Positions 1 to 5,267 of a stretch of 6,257 bases of DNA are shown here, one piece after another. The notes below the pieces were generated by a model. That model saw only the letters and a program-made list of their open reading frames with translations. It made no database searches and had not been told where the DNA came from. Source of the stretch: an uncultured Gammaproteobacteria bacterium. GTDB lineage: Bacteria > Pseudomonadota > Gammaproteobacteria > SZUA-140. The stretch spans positions 1-6,257 of the forward strand of contig CALZIG010000231.1 in assembly GCA_945787585.1 (NCBI GenBank). Reading direction: 5' to 3'. The translations under genes were made by a program, and so were the position numbers. The stretch's first letter is position 1, and every line of letters begins with the position of its first letter.

Positions 1-638
1 ATGCCGTGTGGAAAGGCGCTATTCGGAATGCAGTGCTCACCACTCTTTTCATTCTCTGGTTCACACAGATCGATGATTGTGATCACCTGTAGATAGTGCG
101 CGGCATCGGCCGGGTCATTGCCGAGCACGACAATATTGCCATCCTGTAGATTACTGACAAAGGCGTAATGCGGAATCGCGGCATGGGTCTCGGTCGGCGC
201 AGTAAAGGCGACCACATGATGGCCACGTCCGAGGCAGACCATCTTCGCCACTTCAGCACTATCGCCCGTGTTTCGCACTACCAGCATCGGTGCGCCGCCG
301 GTCGGGCAGGCCTGTTTATCTTCGCCGCTCTCTTTATCGCCATCATAAGAGTACCAGTGAGTGTCGCCACCATAATGTGGGTAGCCGTAAGGGACATAGG
401 TCTCAGCAACAAAGGTGTTGTGATGATTGATCGCCTGGCTGTTCGCTTCCATCTGAATGACAGCGCCATCCGCTGCCACGCCGACAAACACCTGCTCACG
501 TGCATCACTCTCAGCGTTGACCACCGGCACCTTAACCACGCTGCTCTTTTCACCGTCGTGACTGACGATGACCACAGCACCCGTTTTACCCTCATTGATA
601 TGCATGGCAACTCGCCACGCTTGCGAAGCATTACTCAT
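1..638 (-). CDS. Unidentified protein, N-terminal part, possible YVTN-type beta-propeller
   Basis: The reading frame is open for 212 codons from an ATG at 636-638 to the left edge, so the C-terminus is missing. A good ribosome binding site, GAGGAG at 645-650, lies six bases before the ATG and fixes the start. The protein begins MSNASQAWRV and has no signal peptide or membrane segment in the visible part. Residues 20-62 contain short alternating strands (AVVIVSHDG, QVFVGVAADG), residues 81-101 are rich in Tyr, Gly, His and Asp, and residues 158-191 (YAFVSNLQDGNIVVL, then VITIIDL) resemble a blade of YVTN/cytochrome-d1-like propellers. Cysteines occur at 111, 135, 192 and 203, the last two flanking an acidic loop. 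The propeller assignment is inference from strand pattern only; the coding call is firm. The gene follows orn on the same strand after 45 bases, so co-transcription is possible. Function unknown. Confidence 0.85.
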   Translation of the reverse strand, partial: MSNASQAWRVAMHINEGKTGAVVIVSHDGEKSSVVKVPVVNAESDAREQVFVGVAADGAVIQMEANSQAINHHNTFVAETYVPYGYPHYGGDTHWYSYDGDKESGEDKQACPTGGAPMLVVRNTGDSAEVAKMVCLGRGHHVVAFTAPTETHAAIPHYAFVSNLQDGNIVVLGNDPADAAHYLQVITIIDLCEPENEKSGEHCIPNSAFPHG

Positions 639-644
639 CCGCGA

Positions 645-650
645 CTCCTC
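645..650 (-). promoter_or_regulatory. Ribosome binding site of the unidentified gene
   Basis: GAGGAG on the minus strand lies six bases before the ATG at 636-638. It is one of the strongest Shine-Dalgarno matches in the window and is the main reason for choosing this start. It shows that the gene has its own translation signal after orn. Confidence 0.7.
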
Positions 651-683
651 TAAACTGGATAAACAAACTAAATAGATTAATGA

Positions 684-1232
684 TTACGGCCGTTGAATAA
701 AATGTTCGCGATAATGTTTTAGCTCATTGATCGAATCACGAATATCATCCATCGCCAGATGTGAAGACTCTTTACTAAACCCCTTATAAACCTCGGGCGA
801 CCAGCGGCGCGCCAGCTCTTTTAACGTGCTGACATCGAGATTACGATAATGGAAATAGGCCTCCAGCTCCGGCATCAGGCGATACATAAAACGACGATCC
901 TGACAGATACTGTTACCACACATCGGTGATTGCCTTGCCGGCACATATTTCTGGATAAAATCGAGCGTCTCACGTGCCGCTTCGAGCGTGGTATATTTAC
1001 TCTCTCGTACACGATCAATCAGACCAGAGCGTCCGTGCTGGCGTGTATTCCATTCATCCATGCCATTCAGAATCTCATCACTCTGGTGGATGGCATAGAT
1101 CGGCCCTTCTTCAAGCACATTCAGTTCACTATCGGTAACGATTGTGGCGATCTCAATGATACAATCCTGCTCAGGGAGCAGACCGGTCATCTCCAGATCG
1201 AGCCAAACAAGGTTATTAGGGCTTTGTGGCAT
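684..1232 (-). CDS. orn: Oligoribonuclease Orn
   Basis: This cytoplasmic 3'-5' exoribonuclease degrades very short RNAs, including dinucleotides such as pGpG from cyclic-di-GMP breakdown, to mononucleotides. The 182-residue product matches the usual family length of about 180. The DEDDh catalytic set is complete: D12 and E14 in WLDLEMTG (Exo I), D112 in [10 protein letters not shown] (Exo II), and H158 with D163 in [12 protein letters not shown] (Exo III). The ATG at 1230-1232 has a purine-rich GGGAAGAG at 1242-1249, spaced somewhat far at nine bases, and placing it here gives the standard N-terminus ending just before the first catalytic strand. An extended -10 promoter candidate lies about 60 bases upstream. 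The gene is divergent from the M48 protease gene; in E. coli, orn is divergent from rsgA, so here a protease gene sits between the two. Family identity is certain from the motifs. Confidence 0.98.
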   Translation of the reverse strand: MPQSPNNLVWLDLEMTGLLPEQDCIIEIATIVTDSELNVLEEGPIYAIHQSDEILNGMDEWNTRQHGRSGLIDRVRESKYTTLEAARETLDFIQKYVPARQSPMCGNSICQDRRFMYRLMPELEAYFHYRNLDVSTLKELARRWSPEVYKGFSKESSHLAMDDIRDSINELKHYREHFIQRP

Positions 1233-1288
1233 AGTGGTAAACTCTTCCCGAGGTAAATGACAAAATTAATCCAGTGATTTTAACGCGC

Positions 1289-1297
1289 ATTGTACCA
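1289..1297 (-). promoter_or_regulatory. Extended -10 promoter candidate for orn
   Basis: The minus strand reads TGGTACAAT, one base from the extended -10 consensus TGnTATAAT. I find no good -35 box 16-18 bases upstream, which fits an extended -10 promoter. Transcription would start near 1282 and leave a leader of about 50 bases before the orn ATG. No equally good plus-strand promoter was seen in this gap for the protease gene. This is motif matching only. Confidence 0.4.
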
Positions 1298-1359
1298 GAG
1301 TGTCATGTGCGTCGCGTCGCTGGATCGAATAACGAAACCAGGTACGGAAGCGGAGCTCA

Positions 1360-2604
1360 ATGAATACATTCTCAGTGATATTTTTACTCATGGCAACACT
1401 CGCGCTTAGTGTGCAGATCTGGCTGGCCCAACGCCAGACCCGCTGCGTGGCGAGCAATCGAGACGCCGTGCCTGCGCCGTTCGACAGCAAGATCTCGCTG
1501 CAAGCCCATCAAAAGGCCGCCGATTACACCACCACCAATATCAGTCTGGAACGCACCGACCTGATTATTGCAACGCTGCTGCTGCTAGGCTGGACCCTCG
1601 GTGGCGGCCTCAACCTACTCGATAACGGCTGGAGCATACTGGAACTATCGCCCCTTATGACAGGGGTCGGCGTACTCATTAGCGCCTTTGTGATCGGCAG
1701 CCTGCTAGATCTGCCGATCTCCGCCTACAAAACGTTTGTGATTGAAGCACGCTTTGGATTTAACAAAATCACACCAAAACTTTTTATCATCGACACCCTC
1801 AAAACAACGGTCATAGCGCTGGCGTTTGGCATCCCGCTCGCGTGGGTCGTGCTGTGGCTGATGCAGCAGTCAGGCAGTCTGTGGTGGCTCTATGTATGGC
1901 TGGTGTGGATGGCCTTTATCTTTTTTATGATGTGGGCCTACCCCGCGTTTATTTCTCCGCTTTTCAATAAATTTCAGCGGCTGGAAGATCAGGCACTGAA
2001 ACAACGCATCGAAACCCTGATGCAAAAAACCGGCTTCAGCAGCAACGGTATTTTTGTGATGGATGGCTCACGTCGCTCTGGCCACGGCAACGCCTATTTC
2101 ACCGGACTGGGTACCAATAAACGGATTGTCTTTTACGACACGCTGATCGAATCGCTTTCACCCGAAGAGATTGAAGCGGTACTCGCCCACGAACTGGGGC
2201 ATTTTAAACATGGCCACATCAAAAAACGGCTGCTCTCAACCGCGGCAATGAGCCTTGCCGCACTGGCCCTGCTCGGCTGGCTGAGCACGCAACAGTGGTT
2301 CTTCCACGGCCTCGGCATCGAGTCACCCTCAACCCACACAGCCCTGATGCTGTTTATTCTGGTGATGCCCGTCTTTACCTTTTTCATTGGACCGATCATG
2401 TCTCGTGTGTCACGTAAACACGAATTCGAGGCTGATGATTTCGCTGCCCAACATGCGGATGCTGAAGATCTCATCACTGCGCTGGTCAAAATGTACGAAG
2501 AGAATGCCGCAACATTGACGCCCGATCATCTCTATTCGGCATTTCATGATTCGCATCCACCCGCGCCCGTTAGAGTCGCGCACCTATCGAGAAAAGAAAG
2601 GTAA
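1360..2604 (+). CDS. Ste24/CAAX prenyl protease-type M48 zinc metalloprotease
   Basis: This is an inner-membrane zinc endopeptidase of family M48. Eukaryotic relatives (Ste24, ZMPSTE24) cleave prenylated CAAX proteins; bacteria generally lack such substrates, so a role in membrane protein quality control is inferred, not seen. The 414 residues match the Ste24 length of about 410-420. The zinc site is present: HELGH at 277-281 (H277 and H281 ligands, E278 catalytic) and E355 in HEFEADDFA as the expected third ligand. Hydrophobic segments at about 2-21, 68-85, 100-124, 145-170, 176-200, 294-310 and 328-348 give seven helices, as in Ste24, with the N-terminal M48_N domain before the catalytic domain. 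HtpX is shorter (about 290 residues) and lacks that N-terminal domain. GGAAG at 1346-1350 and GGAG at 1352-1355 precede the ATG. The gene lies 45 bases before rsgA on the same strand, so they probably share a transcript. Confidence 0.93.
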   Translation: MNTFSVIFLLMATLALSVQIWLAQRQTRCVASNRDAVPAPFDSKISLQAHQKAADYTTTNISLERTDLIIATLLLLGWTLGGGLNLLDNGWSILELSPLMTGVGVLISAFVIGSLLDLPISAYKTFVIEARFGFNKITPKLFIIDTLKTTVIALAFGIPLAWVVLWLMQQSGSLWWLYVWLVWMAFIFFMMWAYPAFISPLFNKFQRLEDQALKQRIETLMQKTGFSSNGIFVMDGSRRSGHGNAYFTGLGTNKRIVFYDTLIESLSPEEIEAVLAHELGHFKHGHIKKRLLSTAAMSLAALALLGWLSTQQWFFHGLGIESPSTHTALMLFILVMPVFTFFIGPIMSRVSRKHEFEADDFAAQHADAEDLITALVKMYEENAATLTPDHLYSAFHDSHPPAPVRVAHLSRKER

Positions 2605-2649
2605 CCACGTGTACCAGCGCTATTTGAATACTGTCGACCATCAGACACG

Positions 2650-3573
2650 ATGATTAACTTTCCAGCGGAATACAATGGACTGGTGATCGCACGCTATAGC
2701 AATTTTTATGCGGTTGAAGACAGCAGCGGTACCATCACACAGTGTGTCAGCCGCAAAAAACTATTGCCGCTATGCGGTGATTATGTAACGTGGGAGGTCA
2801 GTGGTGACGGTGGTGTCATCACCGCTGTAATGCCTCGTCGTGGCGTGCTCACACGCCCTGATCGACGTGGCCGACCCAAAGAGACAGCGGCCAATATCGA
2901 CCAGCTGATCATCGTCAACGCGATCCCCGACGTGGGTGAAGAAGAGGCCAACTATGCATTCAACACGGCGCTAACTGATCGTTATATCGTCGCTACCGAG
3001 TTACTAGGCGCAACGCCGCTTATTTTGCTCAACAAATGCGACCTCGCCTCAGCGGAGACCACAGCGCGTATGGAAGAGGCGCTACAAATATACCGTGACA
3101 TTGGTTACACCACATTACTGACGAGCACCAAAGCACAGATTGGTATTGAGGCACTCAATGCCCAACTGCGCGACAAAACCAGCATCTTTGTGGGTGAGTC
3201 CGGCGCGGGAAAGTCATCATTGATTAATGCGATTATGCCGCAGCTGGCCATTCGTACCAGCGAGGTCTCTGCACACTCAGGGCTTGGCAAACACACCACA
3301 ACGACAACCATGCTCTACCACTTGCCGCAAGGCGGTCACTTGATCGACTCCCCTGGAGTACGTGAGTTTGGGCTGTGGAAAGTTGATGCGAATCAACTCG
3401 CAGCAGGCTTTAAAGAGTTCGAGTCCTATCTGGGGAGCTGTAAATTTCGAAATTGCAGCCACCGACACAACGATGGTTGCGCCATAGAAAAGGCAGTAAA
3501 AGAAGGGAAAATCAGCTCAGTACGGATGAATAGTTACTACAATATCTATCACGATATTTTCAACAGTGACTAA
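2650..3573 (+). CDS. rsgA: Small ribosomal subunit biogenesis GTPase RsgA
   Basis: RsgA (YjeQ) binds the nearly mature 30S subunit, uses GTP hydrolysis to release assembly factors and helps check the decoding centre. The circularly permuted GTPase order is clear: G4 NKCD at 128-131, G5 STK at 159-161, G1 GESGAGKSS at 182-190, G2 around T217 in GKHTTT, and G3 DSPG at 233-236. An N-terminal OB-fold spans about residues 8-70, and the C-terminal zinc finger has C264, C269, H271 and C277. At 307 residues it lacks the basic N-terminal extension of E. coli RsgA (350 residues). The ATG at 2650 is the first start codon after an in-frame TAA at 2602-2604, but no Shine-Dalgarno is visible before it, so translation may depend on the upstream protease gene. 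The last four bases overlap the stop of the convergent nsrR-like gene. Confidence 0.97.
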   Translation: MINFPAEYNGLVIARYSNFYAVEDSSGTITQCVSRKKLLPLCGDYVTWEVSGDGGVITAVMPRRGVLTRPDRRGRPKETAANIDQLIIVNAIPDVGEEEANYAFNTALTDRYIVATELLGATPLILLNKCDLASAETTARMEEALQIYRDIGYTTLLTSTKAQIGIEALNAQLRDKTSIFVGESGAGKSSLINAIMPQLAIRTSEVSAHSGLGKHTTTTTMLYHLPQGGHLIDSPGVREFGLWKVDANQLAAGFKEFESYLGSCKFRNCSHRHNDGCAIEKAVKEGKISSVRMNSYYNIYHDIFNSD

Positions 3574-4046
3574 GAGTGCAACATCCCAGACGCTGGGGGC
3601 TTCTCATGAATTTTGATCGATTTAAAGGAAGCGGCAAGTTCATCGCGATTGACCAGCACGTCAGCCAGGGTATAACGATCTAACACTGCAAGAAAATTAC
3701 GACTCGCTTCTTTCAGCGCGCCCTTCAATGCGCACACTGGCGTTATTGGACAGGTACTGTTTTCACGATCAAAACACTCGACAATATTAAAGTTCTTTTC
3801 TGTGGAACGCACCACTGCACCCACATTGATATCTTCCGGGGCAAAAGCAAGTCGCATACCGCCACCTTTACCGCGTACCGTGTGTATAAAACCGTTATTG
3901 GAGAGATTATGAACCACTTTAACCAGGTGGTTACGAGAGATATCGTAGTTATCTGAAATCTCAGTAATGGTGGCCAATCCTTCGTCTTTCAAACCAAGAT
4001 AGGTCAGCACGCGTAAGGAGTAATCTGTATAAAGAGTTAACTGCAT
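3570..4046 (-). CDS. nsrR: Rrf2-family Fe-S transcription regulator, NsrR-like
   Basis: NsrR is a dimeric repressor whose [Fe-S] cluster is destroyed by nitric oxide, which releases genes for NO detoxification and nitrosative stress. The 158 residues form a winged helix (about 1-75), with the recognition region around ISRNHLVKVVHNL and the wing at HTVRGKGGGMRLA, typical of Rrf2 proteins. Three candidate cluster cysteines, C91, C99 and C105 (C-X7-C-X5-C), follow in the loop. D8, which serves as a ligand in Streptomyces NsrR, is present in TDYSLRVL. IscR has a C-X5-C-X5 pattern and CymR lacks the cluster, so NsrR fits best, though another Fe-S Rrf2 member is possible. AGGTG lies about five bases before the ATG. 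The gene is downstream of recR on the same strand, but a 195-base gap with regulatory motifs suggests its own promoter. No target gene such as hmp, norB or hcp is in view. Confidence 0.87.
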   Translation of the reverse strand: MQLTLYTDYSLRVLTYLGLKDEGLATITEISDNYDISRNHLVKVVHNLSNNGFIHTVRGKGGGMRLAFAPEDINVGAVVRSTEKNFNIVECFDRENSTCPITPVCALKGALKEASRNFLAVLDRYTLADVLVNRDELAASFKSIKIHEKPPASGMLHS

Positions 4047-4190
4047 TCAGGCACCTGTATCCTTGAGGCGGTTCGCGTCACCGAAATACCCCATCCTTGA
4101 AACATCTCTGTCGATAGTCGCCAGTATATCAAGATTGCCTATTCAGCGGCGTACTACACTGTCCAACTTTCACCATTCCTGCATCAAACT

Positions 4191-4218
4191 AATATAAAGA
4201 CTAACATGAAAAATACAA
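4191..4218 (-). promoter_or_regulatory. Candidate sigma-70 promoter for nsrR
   Basis: On the minus strand, TTGTAT at 4213-4218 and TATATT at 4191-4196 are separated by 16 bases. The -10 box matches five of six consensus positions; the -35 box matches only three, as expected if an activator or weak basal expression is involved. Transcription would begin near 4184, leaving a leader of about 140 bases. The leader has no obvious riboswitch. Motif matching only. Confidence 0.35.
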
Positions 4219-4225
4219 AATCATG
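4205..4225. repeat. Inverted repeat overlapping the nsrR -35 region
   Basis: CATGA at 4205-4209 and TCATG at 4221-4225 form a perfect five-base inverted repeat with an 11-base A/T-rich centre. Its 21-base size is near that of NsrR operators, and it overlaps the candidate -35 box, as an autoregulatory site would. However, the inner bases do not follow the usual NsrR consensus and the spacing is about two bases too long, so the assignment is weak. Confidence 0.3.
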
Positions 4226-4240
4226 GTGATAAATATCACA
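4225..4240 (-). promoter_or_regulatory. Crp/Fnr-type palindromic operator
   Basis: The minus strand reads TGTGATATTTATCACC. This matches the CRP pattern TGTGA-N6-TCACA at nine of ten positions, and the inner GTGAT-N4-ATCAC resembles the FNR/DNR pattern TTGAT-N4-ATCAA with one change in each half. The six-base arms GTGATA/TATCAC form a perfect inverted repeat around TT. It begins one base beyond the recR stop codon and is centred about 48 bases before the inferred nsrR start site. CRP and FNR/DNR binding cannot be told apart from sequence alone. Confidence 0.5.
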
Positions 4241-4241
4241 T

Positions 4242-4838
4242 TTAGACTTCACGCCGCCCCGAGAAGGCGTGCGTTAAAGTACCGCCATCGACATACTCAA
4301 GTTCGCCGCCAAACGGCACGCCATAGGCGATGCGGGTCGATTTGATGCCACGCGCACGCGCCAGTTCTGCAATATAATGCGAGGTTGCCTCCCCTTCTAC
4401 CGTCGGGTTGGCTGCAAGGATCACCTCCTTAACCTCACCCTCATCAAGGCGCTGCGCCAGACGGTCCAGTCCAATATCATCCGGGCCAATCCCATCGATG
4501 GGCGAAAGATGCCCCATCAACACAAAATAGACCCCACGATAGGCAGCCGATTGCTCAACCGCATGCACATCGGCGGGCATCTCAACCACACAGAGCTGAC
4601 TACGATCACGCCGTTGATTGGCACAGATGCGGCAGACATCATCTTCACTCAACGTACGACACGCCTGACAGTTGCCGACCCGGTCCGCAGCCACCAGCAG
4701 CGATTGCGCCAGCCGGCGAGCGCCGTCGCGATCACGCTCCAGCAGATAAAAGGTCATGCGCTGCGCCGACTTCGGTCCCACACCCGGCAAGCAACGTAAC
4801 GCCTCTACCAACTGCCCAATCAGCGAATTATCATTCAT
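4242..4838 (-). CDS. recR: Recombination mediator protein RecR
   Basis: RecR works with RecF and RecO to load RecA onto SSB-coated single-stranded DNA at gaps during recombinational repair. The 198-residue product has the standard length. A helix-hairpin-helix lies at about 10-33 ([14 protein letters not shown]), a C4 zinc finger uses C57, C60, C69 and C72, and a Toprim domain follows from about 80, with E86, D90 and the signature [11 protein letters not shown] at 109-119. The C-terminal [17 protein letters not shown] is also typical of the family. The start ATG at 4836-4838 gives the expected N-terminus, but no purine-rich site precedes it (the upstream bases read CGTTGTCTC), so translation may be coupled to ybaB, whose stop is 42 bases upstream. 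The order dnaX-ybaB-recR is conserved across many bacteria and supports the call. Confidence 0.98.
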   Translation of the reverse strand: MNDNSLIGQLVEALRCLPGVGPKSAQRMTFYLLERDRDGARRLAQSLLVAADRVGNCQACRTLSEDDVCRICANQRRDRSQLCVVEMPADVHAVEQSAAYRGVYFVLMGHLSPIDGIGPDDIGLDRLAQRLDEGEVKEVILAANPTVEGEATSHYIAELARARGIKSTRIAYGVPFGGELEYVDGGTLTHAFSGRREV

Positions 4839-4880
4839 GAGACAACGACGCCAGCGGATAAACAGCCATCAACGTGCCCC

Positions 4881-5204
4881 TCAAAATGGCAGTTTCATCC
4901 CCGGAGGCAGCGGCATGCCACTCGTCATGCTCGACATGCGTTCCTGACTCACTTTCTCAACCTTGCGCACTGCGTCATTCACGGCCGCGGCGATCAGATC
5001 TTCCAGCATATCCTTATCATCCTTTAACAGGCTGTCATCGATAGAGACACGACGCACATCGTGGCGTCCAGTCATCACCACACTCACCATATCGCCGCCC
5101 GCCTGCCCGGTCACTTCCAGATTCGCCAGCTCTTCCTGCGCCTTCTGCATATCCGCCTGCATCTGCTGCGCCTGTTTCATCAAATTGCCTAAACCGCCTT
5201 TCAT
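4881..5204 (-). CDS. ybaB: Nucleoid-associated protein YbaB/EbfC
   Basis: This small dimeric DNA-binding protein, associated with the nucleoid, is conserved between dnaX and recR; its precise role is unsettled. The 107-residue product matches the family length of about 105-110. Residues 1-28 are a Gln/Met/Lys-rich helix ([18 protein letters not shown]), followed by the strand segment [28 protein letters not shown], a helix with [13 protein letters not shown], and a Met/Pro-rich tail ending [13 protein letters not shown]. All are family hallmarks. GAGGG at 5211-5215 lies six bases before the ATG at 5202-5204, so the start is secure. It sits 63 bases downstream of dnaX and 42 bases upstream of recR, and the three are probably one transcription unit. 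Confidence 0.97.
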   Translation of the reverse strand: MKGGLGNLMKQAQQMQADMQKAQEELANLEVTGQAGGDMVSVVMTGRHDVRRVSIDDSLLKDDKDMLEDLIAAAVNDAVRKVEKVSQERMSSMTSGMPLPPGMKLPF

Positions 5205-5267
5205 AATTTTCCCTCGCTCTTAAATCATCTGTTACTAAAAAACAACGACCGTCTAACGCCCGCTAAC

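Noticed and set aside
168..653. Plus-strand open frame of 161 codons
   Set aside because: It lies opposite the propeller-like gene, which has a strong ribosome binding site and protein-like composition. The plus-strand product is rich in His and Arg with no family resemblance.
930..1256. Plus-strand open frame of 108 codons opposite orn
   Set aside because: It is antisense to a complete Orn with all catalytic residues, and its product shows no domain.
2133..2489. Minus-strand open frame of 118 codons within the M48 protease gene
   Set aside because: It is antisense to the zinc-site region, is Ser/Ala-rich and has no domain or good start signal.
3585..3597. CCCAG-ACG-CTGGG hairpin just after the rsgA stop, as a terminator
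   Set aside because: The stem is only five base pairs, no T tract follows on either strand, and it lies inside the nsrR coding region.
4047..4241. Small RNA or riboswitch in the recR-nsrR gap
   Set aside because: I see no conserved riboswitch core or strong stem. The short CAGG/CCTG palindrome near the nsrR start is too small to support a structure.
4377..4799. Plus-strand open frame of 140 codons opposite recR
   Set aside because: It overlaps the well-supported recR and has a His/Arg-rich, antisense-like composition.
5237..5242. Six-T tract between dnaX and ybaB, as a terminator
   Set aside because: No stable stem precedes it on the minus strand, and dnaX-ybaB-recR is usually one operon.
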